DNA of 64,000 nt from DASUPK01 sp963797265 (GTDB lineage Bacteria > Actinomycetota > Thermoleophilia > Solirubrobacterales > 70-9). A model generated the notes under the pieces. That model was not told the origin of the DNA. It saw only the letters and a program-made list of their open reading frames with translations, and did no database searches. Of this stretch, positions 8,471 to 16,977 are shown in pieces (the stretch's first letter is position 1; each line of letters begins with the position of its first letter). The position numbers and the translations under genes are program-made. The stretch spans positions 49,574 to 113,573 of the forward strand of contig CAWCOY010000007.1 of assembly GCA_963797265.1 (NCBI GenBank), given 5' to 3'.

Positions 8471-9552
8471 GCCCGAAGAAGCCGCCGCGGACGGCGAAAT
8501 GGTCGGCGCCGGCGGATTCCCCGCTGCGCAGCGTCTACACGCAGAGCTTCCCGGAGTTCCTCAACCAGCTCGGCAGCGCCATGCTCGTCTCGACCTACCA
8601 GACCGGGAAGCTGATCTGCGCCCGCTACGACGGCGGCCAGCTCAACACGCACTTCCGGAACTTCTCGCGGCCGATGGGACTCGCGGTGGCGCCCGGGCGG
8701 ATCGCGGTCGGCACCCGCGTCGAGGTCCTCGACTGCCGGAACTTTCCGGCCGTCGCGCCGAAGGTCGAGCCGAGGGGCAAGCACGACGCCTGCTTCCTGC
8801 CTCGCAACAAGCACTTCACCGGGGACATCCGCATCCATGAGATCGCCTTCGCGCAGGGCGAGCTCTGGCTGGTGGCGACCAACTTCTCGTGCCTGGCGAC
8901 GCTCGACGCGGAGCACAGCTTCATCCCCGGCTGGAAGCCGCCCTTCATCTCGCAGCTCACCTCGGAGGACCGCTGCCACCTCAACGGCCTCTGCGTGATC
9001 GACGACGAGCCCCGCTACGTCACCGCGCTCGGCGAGACCGACGAGCCCGGCGGTTGGCGGGAGAACAAGGCGAGCGGGGGAATCCTCATGGACGTCGAAA
9101 CGGGTGAGATCGTGCTCAGCGGCCTCTCGATGCCCCACTCGCCCCGCTGGTCCGAGGATCGCCTCTGGGTGCTCGCGTCCGGCAAGGGCACGCTCTCGGT
9201 GGCCGACCTCGACACCGGCACGGTTGAGACTGTCGCCGAGCTCCCGGGCTTCACCCGCGGGCTCCTCTTCGCGGGCGGGCTCGCGTTCGTCGGCCTCTCG
9301 CAGGTGCGGGAGACCGCGACGTTCGGCGGTCTGCCGCTGATGGAGCGCCTGGACGAGCGGCTCTGCGGCGTCTGGGCGGTCAACCCGCAGAGCGGCCAGA
9401 TCGTCGGCTTCCTGCGCTTCGAGGAGCTGGTCCAGGAGGTCTTCGACGTTGGGCTGCTGACCGGCGTGCGCTATCCGGAGATCGCCGAGGAGGGCTCCGA
9501 CGCGGCCACCAGCTCGTTCGTGCTGCCGGAGGCACAGCCCGCCGCGGGATGA
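8176..9552 (+). CDS. TIGR03032 family protein fused to a sulfotransferase relic
   Basis: The frame is open for 458 aa from GTG 8176. Residues from about 95 onward form a complete TIGR03032 (DUF4915-type) domain: SMLVSTYQTGKL-like start, HLNGLCV, PHSPRW and GLSQVRET motifs, and repeating beta blades. In other genomes this domain occurs alone or with sulfotransferase and TPR domains in glycan or natural-product loci; its activity is not established. The first ~90 residues come from the decayed sulfotransferase, so the native start is uncertain. The stop overlaps the MFS gene start (ATGA). Confidence 0.7.
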   Translation: MIERPVFIVAPPRSGGTALRALVRDRLQDAAQRSDARAPADLRVRRDRGLRGGHPAAPLARDQLAVSDGDGTAEATPQLQELLPHTEKLAERSGELLARPKKPPRTAKWSAPADSPLRSVYTQSFPEFLNQLGSAMLVSTYQTGKLICARYDGGQLNTHFRNFSRPMGLAVAPGRIAVGTRVEVLDCRNFPAVAPKVEPRGKHDACFLPRNKHFTGDIRIHEIAFAQGELWLVATNFSCLATLDAEHSFIPGWKPPFISQLTSEDRCHLNGLCVIDDEPRYVTALGETDEPGGWRENKASGGILMDVETGEIVLSGLSMPHSPRWSEDRLWVLASGKGTLSVADLDTGTVETVAELPGFTRGLLFAGGLAFVGLSQVRETATFGGLPLMERLDERLCGVWAVNPQSGQIVGFLRFEELVQEVFDVGLLTGVRYPEIAEEGSDAATSSFVLPEAQPAAG

Positions 9553-10988
9553 AGCCGATCGAGCGGGGCACCTGGCTGGCTCTGATCGCGATGGGCATCG
9601 CGGTCTTCGTGATCGCCAACGACTTCTCCGCGATCAACGTTGCGATCCCGCAGATCGAAAAGGACTTCCACACGAACGTCACCACCGCTCAGTGGGTGGT
9701 GAACGCCTATGCGCTCACCTTCGGGGTGCTGATAGTCACCGGGGGACGCCTCGCGGACCTGTTCGGGCGACGTCGCGCCTTCTTCCTCGGCACCGCGATC
9801 TTCGCGACCTTCTCGTTGCTCGGCGGCGCGGCTCAGACCGAGGCCGAGCTGATCACGATGCGCGTCCTGATGGGGATCGGCGGGGCGCTGATGTGGCCCG
9901 CGATCCTCGGCATGACCTACGCGGCCCTGCCGGATGAGCGCGCCGGGCTGGCCGGCGGCTTCATCCTCGGAGCCGCCGGGATCGGCAACGCCGCGGGACC
10001 GCTGATCGGCGGCGCGCTCACCGACCTGCTCAGCTGGCGCTGGATCTTCTTCCTCAATGTGCCGGTGTCGGCCTTCGCGATCTTCGTCACCCTGCGTGAG
10101 ATCAAGGCCGACCATCCCGAGGTTGAGGACACCCGAATGGATTACGGCGGCATCCTCAGCGTCTCGGTTGGCCTCGTCGCCCTGCTGCTCGCCTTCGACC
10201 AGGTGATCGACTGGGGGTGGGGCGACCCGCGGATCATCGCGCTGCTCGCCATCTGCGTGATCCTGATCTCCAGCTTCGTCTTCATCGAGCGGCGCGCCGG
10301 AGAGCACGCGCTCGTCCCGCGGGACGTGATCAAGAACCGCGACTTCGCCTACACCTGCGGGGCGATCCTCCTGATGTCGGCCGTCTTCTTCGCGGCGATG
10401 CTCTATCTGCCCCAGCTGATGATCAACGTGCTCGGCTACTCGCCGGTCGGAGCGGGCGCCGGGATGCTGCCGATGATGGCGACCTTCGCCGCGGTCTCGT
10501 TCGTGGCGGGGAATCTCTACAACCGGTTCGGCGCCAAGCCGCTGCTGATCGTGGGCTCGGGGTGCATCGCGATCGGGCCCGGACTCGTCGCGCTGCTCGC
10601 CGACAAGGAGAGCTACGGTGCACTCATCCCGGGGATGGCGATCCTCGGACTCGGCATCGGGCTCTTCTATCCGACGGCGACGACCGTCGGGGTGACGGCG
10701 GTGGACGAGTCCCGCCGCAGCCTCGCCGGAGCGATCATCTACATGTTCCAGATCGCCGGCGGCTCGGTCGGCCTCGGCCTGACCACGACCGTCTTCATCG
10801 GCGCCAGCGACCGCGCCACGGGCGGTGACAAGTTCATCGACGGGATCCAGACGGCCTTCGGCATGGACGCGGCGATCGCGGTGGGCGGTTTCCTGATCGC
10901 GGCCTTCCTGATCGGGGGTCGGGTACATCTGCCGCACATCCACCGACCCGCGCTTGCGGGCCATTCGCCCCGCGGCCACGGCCCCTAG
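9549..10988 (+). CDS. MFS transporter, DHA2 (14-TM) drug:H+ antiporter family
   Basis: The 479-aa protein has about 14 membrane segments. Motif A appears as GGRLADLFGRRR after TM2, the PGPxxGG-like motif C as GNAAGPLIGGAL, and FFLNVPVSAFAI follows TM6. These are hallmarks of EmrB/QacA-type pumps. The predicted role is proton-driven efflux of hydrophobic compounds; the substrate is unknown. Translation is coupled to the TIGR03032 gene through a 4-base overlap. Confidence 0.92.
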   Translation: MKPIERGTWLALIAMGIAVFVIANDFSAINVAIPQIEKDFHTNVTTAQWVVNAYALTFGVLIVTGGRLADLFGRRRAFFLGTAIFATFSLLGGAAQTEAELITMRVLMGIGGALMWPAILGMTYAALPDERAGLAGGFILGAAGIGNAAGPLIGGALTDLLSWRWIFFLNVPVSAFAIFVTLREIKADHPEVEDTRMDYGGILSVSVGLVALLLAFDQVIDWGWGDPRIIALLAICVILISSFVFIERRAGEHALVPRDVIKNRDFAYTCGAILLMSAVFFAAMLYLPQLMINVLGYSPVGAGAGMLPMMATFAAVSFVAGNLYNRFGAKPLLIVGSGCIAIGPGLVALLADKESYGALIPGMAILGLGIGLFYPTATTVGVTAVDESRRSLAGAIIYMFQIAGGSVGLGLTTTVFIGASDRATGGDKFIDGIQTAFGMDAAIAVGGFLIAAFLIGGRVHLPHIHRPALAGHSPRGHGP

Positions 10989-11062
10989 CTCGCCGGCTTA
11001 AGGAAGTCAGCGCTTCGCACGGAGAGCCGATGAGTCGGGCGCGTGGCTAGAGTCGAAACACC

Positions 11063-12769
11063 GTGAGCCTGTACACGTCACCGACACCCATGCCGGGCTT
11101 CCTGGACCCGGATCACCCGACGCTGTTTCCGCGCCTCACGGCGGCCCAGATCCAGCAGCTGGCCGAGAATGCCGAGACCCTGTCCCTCTCGCCGGGGGAG
11201 GTCCTCTTCGATCAGGGCCAGCGAGATACGCCCTTCTTCGTGATCCTCTCGGGCGCGGTCGACGTCATCGACCGCCACCCCGAGGGTGATCGCTACTTCG
11301 CCCAGTGCCATCCGGGGACGTTCGCCGCGGACATCTCGATGTTCACCGGCGAGCCGACGATCGCCGAGGGCGTCGTCGCGGAGCCGAGTTCGATCCTGGC
11401 CGTACCCCCCGATGACCTGCGCACACTGGTCGCCAGTTCCACCGACCTGGGCGACCTGCTTCTGCGCACCATGATTGCGCGCCGCGAGTGGCTGCGAGGG
11501 GAAGGCCTCGGGAACGAGCTGCTGATCGGAAAGCGCTCGTCGGGAGATACCTTCGCAATCCGCGAACTGCTCGAGCGCAATCTGATCCCATTCACCTGGC
11601 ACGACATCGACACGGACGAGGAGAGCAAGGCGCTGCTCGATCGGCTCGGAATCGGGACGGAGGAGTGCCCAGTCCTGGTCCGAACCCACAGCGTGCTGCG
11701 CTCCCCGACCGTCACGCAGGTCGCCGACGAGCTCGGCCTGCGGGCCAAGGTCGATGGCAGCACCTTCGACGTGGTGGTGCTCGGCGGGGGCCCGGCGGGA
11801 CTGGCCTCGGCGGTGTACGCCTCGTCGGAGGGCCTTTCTACGCTGGTAATCGAACGCTTCGCCCCGGGTGGGCAGGCGGGAGCAAGCGCCCGGATCGAGA
11901 ACTACCTCGGCTTTCCGACCGGCCTGTCCGGCTCGGACCTGACGCAGCGTGCGACGCTTCAGGCTTGGAAGTTCGGCTCCGTCATCTCCAGTGCCCACGG
12001 AGGCTGTCGGTTCTCCGAGTCTGAGAGCGACGGCCTGCGGCCACTGGTGCTGGAAGACGGTCAGCAGGTGCGGGCTCGCCTCGTCGTGCTCGCCGTGGGC
12101 GCGGACTACCGCCGCCTGCCGGCCGAGGGAGCCAACCGCTTCGAGGGTAAGGGGCTCTATTACGCGGCCACCCATCTCGAGGCAATCCAGGCCTCAGATC
12201 AGGACGTGGTCGTGGTCGGCGGCGGCAACTCAGCCGGACAGGCGGTGGTCAACCTGACCTCTTACGCCCGTCGCATCCACCTGGTCGTGCGGCGGGGCTT
12301 GAGCGCGACGATGTCTCGCTACCTCGTCGACCGCATCGAGGCCGCGGCCAACGTCGAGATCCATGAGGGCCACGAGGTGCGGGCCCTTCACGGCGGCGAG
12401 GAGATCGACGGCGTCACGATCGGCTCCCACGATGGGAGCGATCGCCGCCTGGATGCCACCGCGGTCTTCGCCATGATCGGGGCCGCACCCCGGACCGCGG
12501 ATCTCGGCGGCCTCGTCGGCCTCGACGACAAGGGCTTCATCGTCACAGGCGATGACGCGGTGAGTCACCCGGTCTTCGGCAAGCATCGAGACGGCGCAGA
12601 GGGCCAACCCTTGCTTCTGGAGACCACTCGACAGGACGTTTTTGCGGTCGGGGACGTGCGGAGTGGCTCGACCAAGCGGGTGGCGTCGGCCGTCGGAGAC
12701 GGCGCCCTCGTCGTTCGCTCGATGCACGAGGCACTGCATCGTCGATCTGGGGCCGTGAACCAGCCCTAG
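11063..12769 (+). CDS. cNMP-binding domain / thioredoxin-like / FAD-NAD(P)H oxidoreductase fusion
   Basis: The 568-aa protein has three parts. Residues 15-150 form a cyclic nucleotide-binding domain (LFDQGQRDTPFFVILSG). Residues 155-220 look like a glutaredoxin/thioredoxin fold without a CxxC. Residues 228-560 form a two-dinucleotide-fold oxidoreductase with GGGPAGLASAVYAS for FAD, GGGNSAGQAVVNL for NAD(P)H and FAVGDVRSG near the end. It resembles thioredoxin reductase, but the region before the NADPH fold reads ATHLEAIQASDQ where TrxB has CATC. A disulfide reductase mechanism is therefore unlikely. Start is GTG 11063. Confidence 0.85.
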   Translation: MSLYTSPTPMPGFLDPDHPTLFPRLTAAQIQQLAENAETLSLSPGEVLFDQGQRDTPFFVILSGAVDVIDRHPEGDRYFAQCHPGTFAADISMFTGEPTIAEGVVAEPSSILAVPPDDLRTLVASSTDLGDLLLRTMIARREWLRGEGLGNELLIGKRSSGDTFAIRELLERNLIPFTWHDIDTDEESKALLDRLGIGTEECPVLVRTHSVLRSPTVTQVADELGLRAKVDGSTFDVVVLGGGPAGLASAVYASSEGLSTLVIERFAPGGQAGASARIENYLGFPTGLSGSDLTQRATLQAWKFGSVISSAHGGCRFSESESDGLRPLVLEDGQQVRARLVVLAVGADYRRLPAEGANRFEGKGLYYAATHLEAIQASDQDVVVVGGGNSAGQAVVNLTSYARRIHLVVRRGLSATMSRYLVDRIEAAANVEIHEGHEVRALHGGEEIDGVTIGSHDGSDRRLDATAVFAMIGAAPRTADLGGLVGLDDKGFIVTGDDAVSHPVFGKHRDGAEGQPLLLETTRQDVFAVGDVRSGSTKRVASAVGDGALVVRSMHEALHRRSGAVNQP

Positions 12770-13248
12770 TCGTCGGACCCGCCGCTGCTGCCGCTCCCAC
12801 CGCTGCTGCCGCTCCCACCGCTGCCGCCGCTCCCGCCACTGCTTCCGCTGTCTCCACCGGAGCCGCTCGTGCCGCTGGAGCCGCTCGAGCCGCTGCCTCT
12901 CGAGCCCGACTCAGTGCTCTGTCCGCCGTGGTCGTCGCCGCCGCCTCCCGGACCGGAGGAGGAGGACGGCCCGGAGTCATCCGATCCCGGGCCCGAGGAG
13001 CCTGATGGGCCCGAGTCATCTCCCGAGACGTCGTCACTCCCGGACCTGAGACCGCCGTGATCATCATTGCGATCTTCCACGGCGCGCGCGGGCCTGGGCT
13101 TCGGCGGATTCGCGGAGAGAGAGACAGGCTGAGCGGAGAGGCCGATCTCCCTGCCCGAGATCGCGTTGGCCGCCAGCGCGATCGCGCCGGCCGCGACGAT
13201 CCCGGTGATCCCGAGGAGGACGGTCAGTATCCGTTCTCTGGTCGTCAT
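12766..13248 (-). CDS. Exported Gly/Ser/Asp-rich low-complexity protein
   Basis: A 160-aa protein from ATG 13248. Residues 1-30 are a signal anchor (MTTRERILTVLLGITGIVAAG...). The rest is intrinsically disordered: DDHGG and DDSGPS segments, then GSGGSGGSGSSGGS-type repeats ending in SDD. The start is 4 bases after the histidine kinase stop, so it is the last gene of that operon. Acidic Gly/Ser tails of this kind could bind cations or act as a flexible surface layer; function is unknown. The C-terminal codons overlap the stop of the convergent oxidoreductase gene by 4 bases. Confidence 0.75.
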   Translation of the reverse strand: MTTRERILTVLLGITGIVAAGAIALAANAISGREIGLSAQPVSLSANPPKPRPARAVEDRNDDHGGLRSGSDDVSGDDSGPSGSSGPGSDDSGPSSSSGPGGGGDDHGGQSTESGSRGSGSSGSSGTSGSGGDSGSSGGSGGSGGSGSSGGSGSSGGSDD

Positions 13249-13252
13249 GAGA

Positions 13253-14632
13253 TCACCGTAGAGACCCCTGGTTAGGGGTTGGCAAAGTCTCGCCGGGGAG
13301 TGTGACCTCGGCGCGAACGAGGCCTCCGTCGGCGTTCTCGATCCGGGCGGTGCCGCCCCGGCGGCGCGCGAGCGCGGCGACGATCGGCAGTCCAAGGCCG
13401 GTCCCGTCGCGGCGGCCGCTGCCGCGGTAGAAGCGCTCGAAGGCTCGGCGGCTGAGCTCGGGATCGATCGGGCCGGACTCGCTGACGACGCCGATTCTGC
13501 TCGTTCCGTCGACCCGGGCGCACTCGACCGTCACCTTCGAGCCGTGCGGCGAGTACTTGAGCGCGTTCTCGATCAGGTTGTCGAGGATCGCCGCGAGCTC
13601 TGTCACGCCCGCACGGACCACGCCCCCGCCGCGCTCGTCCAGGCGGATCTCGTGACCGGTCTCACCGGCGGGCCCCCGCCAGCGCTCGATCGCCTCGCGG
13701 GCAGCCGCGGCGAGATCGGTGCTCTCCTCCTCGGCGGGGTGCTCGGTCGAGGCGAGATCGAGCAGGTCGGAGACCAGCCCTTCCAGCCTGGCGCTCTCGC
13801 GCTCGGCGGCCTCGAGCTCCCGGCGGACCGCGGGATCGTTGGTCTTCACTCCAGCCGCCTCGAGCCGCAGCCTCAGCCCGGTGAGCGGGGTGCGGAGCTG
13901 GTGCGAGGCATCCGCGACGAACGCACGCTGGGACTCCAGGACGGCATCGAGCCTGTCTGCCATCTCGTTGAACTCCTCCGCGACCTCGACCTGTTCCCGC
14001 GACCCTCTGGCGGGAGCGCGCGCCTCGGTGTCGCCGGCGGCGCGGCGGCGCGCGGCCTCTCCCAGGGAGCGCAGCGGCCGCGCGATGGAGCCGGCGAGGA
14101 TCCAGGCGACGCCCAGCCCGAGGACCAAGGCGAGCAGCCCGATTCCGATCAGGGCGAGCACGTCCTGGCGGACCTGGTCGTGAACCGCGTCGAGGCTCTG
14201 CTCGACCTCCAGGGCGCCGACCGTGCGGCCGTTCCGCACGATCGGCACGGCGGTGGAGAGCACGTCTCGCCCCTCGTGGTGGCGGCCCTGGGCGATGTTG
14301 CCACCGAGAGCCTGCAACGCGATCGGGTCGTCGGTCGAAGCCCCCGTGGCGCCGCCCTCCGAGCTGGCGATCTGGTTGCCGCGCCCGTCGATGACGAAGA
14401 CGAGCCCGTCGAGGTTCGTCGCCGCCTCGCTGGCGACCCTCTGGACGCGCGCCGGGCTTCGGAGCTGGTCGGCGACCGAGGCCGCGACCACCTGGGCCTG
14501 CGCGGCGGAGTCCGCCTCCACCTCGGCGTTGACGCGATCGCTGACGTTGGCGGACAGCGGCACCTCGAGGGCGACGATCACCACGAGCAGCGTGTAGGCG
14601 AAGGCCGCCAGCAGGCGGGCGCGCAGGCTCAT
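13253..14632 (-). CDS. Two-component sensor histidine kinase
   Basis: The 459-aa kinase has TM1 (about 7-27), an extracytoplasmic sensor (about 30-155), TM2 (157-180), HAMP, and a HisKA domain with FVADASHQLRTPL (phospho-His 244). The ATPase domain has the N box DNLIENALKYSP and GTGLGLPIV. The G1 region reads VVSESGPIDPE, so the usual D-x-G-x-G is altered to E-S-G-P-I. The gene begins 7 bases after the response regulator stop. The signal is unknown; the sensor and the neighbouring exported acidic proteins suggest an envelope or cation cue. Confidence 0.9.
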   Translation of the reverse strand: MSLRARLLAAFAYTLLVVIVALEVPLSANVSDRVNAEVEADSAAQAQVVAASVADQLRSPARVQRVASEAATNLDGLVFVIDGRGNQIASSEGGATGASTDDPIALQALGGNIAQGRHHEGRDVLSTAVPIVRNGRTVGALEVEQSLDAVHDQVRQDVLALIGIGLLALVLGLGVAWILAGSIARPLRSLGEAARRRAAGDTEARAPARGSREQVEVAEEFNEMADRLDAVLESQRAFVADASHQLRTPLTGLRLRLEAAGVKTNDPAVRRELEAAERESARLEGLVSDLLDLASTEHPAEEESTDLAAAAREAIERWRGPAGETGHEIRLDERGGGVVRAGVTELAAILDNLIENALKYSPHGSKVTVECARVDGTSRIGVVSESGPIDPELSRRAFERFYRGSGRRDGTGLGLPIVAALARRRGGTARIENADGGLVRAEVTLPGETLPTPNQGSLR

Positions 14633-14638
14633 CGGGAT

Positions 14639-15352
14639 CTAGACCTCGTCGGCTCCGGAGAACCTGAACCCGACCCCGCGCACGGTGTGGATGTAGCGCG
14701 GTTCCTTCGGGTCGTCGTCCAGCTTCTTGCGAAGTCCGCTGATGTGCACGTCGAGGGTCTTCGTGGGGCCGAACCAGTTCATGTCCCAGACCTCGTCGAT
14801 GAGTGCCTCGCGCGTGAGCACCGAGCCCGCGCTCTCCATCAGCACGCGGAGCAGCTCGAACTCCTTGCGCGAGAGCTCGAGCTTGGCGCCGTCGAGCCGG
14901 ACCTCGTGCTTGGCGGTATCCAGGCTGAGGTTGCCGATCCTGATCGGCTTGCCCGCGTCACCGCCGGTTGTGGGAGTTGCCCTCCGCAGCACCGCCCTGA
15001 CCCGCGCCATCACCTCGCGGGCCGAGAACGGTTTGACGACGTAGTCGTCGGCGCCGATCTCGAGTCCGGCGACCCGGTCCGCCTCGGAGCCCCGGGCGGT
15101 CAGCATGATGATCGGAACGTCGCCCTGCCTGCGCAGCTCCCGGCAGACGTCGAGACCGGAGCCGTCGGGGAGGCCGATGTCGAGCAGGACGAGATCGGGC
15201 TCCCGGCCTGCGGCCATCTCCATGGCCTGGGCGGCCGTGCCGGCCACCGCCGCATTGAAGCCCTCGCGCTCGAGGGCCTCCGCAAGGGGCTCGGTGATCC
15301 CCTGCTCGTCCTCGACGAGCAGGACGGTTGGACGCTGGGACGAGACGTTCAC
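14639..15352 (-). CDS. OmpR-family response regulator
   Basis: This 237-aa regulator has a receiver domain with acidic pocket E14-D15, phospho-acceptor D58 in LVLLDIGLPDGSG, and the KPFSAREV lysine. It is followed by a winged-helix DNA-binding domain (LELSRKEFELLRVLMES...HTVRGVGFRFSG). It is encoded just ahead of its cognate kinase and downstream of the exported Asp-rich protein gene, all on the same strand. It probably regulates one or both flanking exported proteins. Confidence 0.94.
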   Translation of the reverse strand: MNVSSQRPTVLLVEDEQGITEPLAEALEREGFNAAVAGTAAQAMEMAAGREPDLVLLDIGLPDGSGLDVCRELRRQGDVPIIMLTARGSEADRVAGLEIGADDYVVKPFSAREVMARVRAVLRRATPTTGGDAGKPIRIGNLSLDTAKHEVRLDGAKLELSRKEFELLRVLMESAGSVLTREALIDEVWDMNWFGPTKTLDVHISGLRKKLDDDPKEPRYIHTVRGVGFRFSGADEV

Positions 15353-15389
15353 AGCGCCCTGATGCTAGGGATGGCGGCCAAGACGGATT

Positions 15390-15423
15390 GGGGCCGCCGG
15401 CCGGATCCCCGGCCGGCGGCCCC
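15390..15423 (-). other. Perfect 15-bp stem hairpin upstream of the response regulator gene
   Basis: GGGGCCGCCGGCCGG at 15390-15404 is the exact reverse complement of 15409-15423, with a 4-base loop. It lies in the 117-bp gap between the Asp-rich exported protein gene and the response regulator gene. No U-run follows on the minus strand, so it could be an attenuator, RNA-processing site or rho-type pause rather than a simple intrinsic terminator. Confidence 0.7.
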
Positions 15424-15469
15424 GCTCCGTTCCTCGACGCCTCTTGATCGTGCCCGGATCTGTCGATTC

Positions 15470-16039
15470 CTAGTCGTCGTCGGAGCCGCCCGAGTGGCCC
15501 GACCCGGAGCTGCCCGACCCGGAGCTGCCGGAACCCGAGTTGCCGGAGTCGCCACCGTGGTCGTCGCCGAGGTCGTGGCCGGGGCCGTCATCTGCGCCTT
15601 GGCCACCGTGGTCGTCGCCGATGTCGTGGCCGGGCCCGTCATCGCTGCGGTCGCGAGCGTTGCCGGGACCGGAGTTGTGCGAACCGGGGCCCGAGTTGTC
15701 GACATCAACGTCGTTCCCGCCGACGCCGGTGCAGCGCGGATCGTTCGCGTGCTCAGCCTCGTCGCATGGCCCGCTGATGTCGCCCGGACCGTCGTCTTCG
15801 CCAACTTGGGCGACCCCGTTGTCCTCGGGGCGCTGCGGTCCGACGCAGCGCGGGTCGTTGGCGTGCTCGGCCTCGTCGCACGGGCCGCTGACGTCGACCG
15901 TTCCGGCGGTGCTGGTCGTGGCCGGCGTGGCGGTCGTCGTGGACGAGCTCTTGTCGGCCGGCGCCGCCATCACGTAGGCGGCTCCTCCGACGAGGACCCC
16001 GACCAGAACGGCCACCAGCGTCTTAGTCATGGTGCTCAT
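15470..16039 (-). CDS. Exported Asp/Gly/Ser-rich protein with duplicated two-Cys motif
   Basis: A 189-aa protein from ATG 16039, preceded by AAGGAGGG. Residues 1-25 form a signal peptide. The mature part contains the motif SGPCDEAEHANDPRC twice, each with two cysteines, then DDGPGHD[IL]GDDHGG twice, and a GSGSSGSGSS tail ending SDDD. The Asp/His/Gly repeats look cation-binding. The paired cysteines could form disulfides outside the cell. It is upstream of the response regulator and resembles the protein at 12766-13248 in composition. No known family is recognised. Confidence 0.75.
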   Translation of the reverse strand: MSTMTKTLVAVLVGVLVGGAAYVMAAPADKSSSTTTATPATTSTAGTVDVSGPCDEAEHANDPRCVGPQRPEDNGVAQVGEDDGPGDISGPCDEAEHANDPRCTGVGGNDVDVDNSGPGSHNSGPGNARDRSDDGPGHDIGDDHGGQGADDGPGHDLGDDHGGDSGNSGSGSSGSGSSGSGHSGGSDDD

Positions 16040-16181
16040 CAATTCCCTCCTTGAACGTTGGGTGTGGCGGCCACTATCGGCGGCCGGTGTCAGACGATCC
16101 CCAGGCGCGGGGAATCGGAAGGCAAGGAGAGGGTTAAGCCTTCGTAATGCGGGGAGGACACCCTCCGACCAAAGAGGTGCG

Positions 16182-16916
16182 ATGAGTCCCGATCAGGATC
16201 AGAGCCGTGTTGCAGTGATCACCGGCGCCTCGTCCGGCATCGGCGAAGCGACCGCGCGCGCCCTCGCGGCCGACGGTCACCGCCTTGCGCTGCTGGCACG
16301 CCGCGCCGACCGCATCGAGGAACTCGCCTCCGAGCTCGGCGACGGTGCGGTGCCGATCGTCGCCGACGTCACCGACCGCGACTCGATCGTCGCGGCGGCC
16401 GAGCGGGTTCGGAGGGAGCTCGGCAGCGCCGACATCCTCATCAACAACGCCGGCGTGATGCTGCTCGCGCCGTTCTCGTCGCATCAGGTGGCCGAGGCGC
16501 GGCAGATGATCGAGACCAACCTGCTCGGGGCCATAACGGCCACTGACGTATTCCTCGACCAGCTCCGCGACGGCGGCGGGGACCTGGTCAACATCTCGTC
16601 GGTGGCGGGCCGCACCGCCCGCCCCGGCAACTCCGTCTACGCCGCCACCAAGTGGGGGATGAACGGCTGGTCCGAGGCGCTGCGCCAGGAGCTTCAGCCC
16701 GACGTTCGCGTGATGGTCATCGAGCCCGGCGCCATCGCGACGGAGCTCACCGATCACATCACCGACCCCAACGCGAAGCAGGCGGCCGAGCAGATGTACG
16801 AGGAGCTCGCGATCGGCGCGGAAGACATTGCCGAGATCATCGCCTTCGCTGTCGGCCGGCCGCATCGTGTGACCCTCAACGAGATCCTGGTGAGGCCCAC
16901 GGCGCAGGCACGGTGA
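16182..16916 (+). CDS. Short-chain dehydrogenase/reductase
   Basis: The 244-aa classical SDR has the cofactor loop ITGASSGIGEATARAL, NNAGVM, the catalytic Ser in ISSVAG, and YAATK (Tyr-x-x-x-Lys). The basic residues after beta 2 (LARRADR) favour NADP(H). The sequence is close to the YdfG/serine dehydrogenase-like branch, but the substrate cannot be inferred. ATG 16182 follows AAAGAGGTG. It stands alone between the exported-protein operon and the copper protein gene. Confidence 0.9.
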   Translation: MSPDQDQSRVAVITGASSGIGEATARALAADGHRLALLARRADRIEELASELGDGAVPIVADVTDRDSIVAAAERVRRELGSADILINNAGVMLLAPFSSHQVAEARQMIETNLLGAITATDVFLDQLRDGGGDLVNISSVAGRTARPGNSVYAATKWGMNGWSEALRQELQPDVRVMVIEPGAIATELTDHITDPNAKQAAEQMYEELAIGAEDIAEIIAFAVGRPHRVTLNEILVRPTAQAR

Positions 16917-16977
16917 CGAAATCCCACCCCGGTGGTAGCTTGCCTCGGAGGATAGGTCGCCCCGGAGGGAGACGAGC

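Noticed and set aside
13544..16054. Long plus-strand open frame across the two-component system
   Set aside because: Opposite strand of two well-recognised genes (kinase and regulator). Its sequence has no recognisable motifs.
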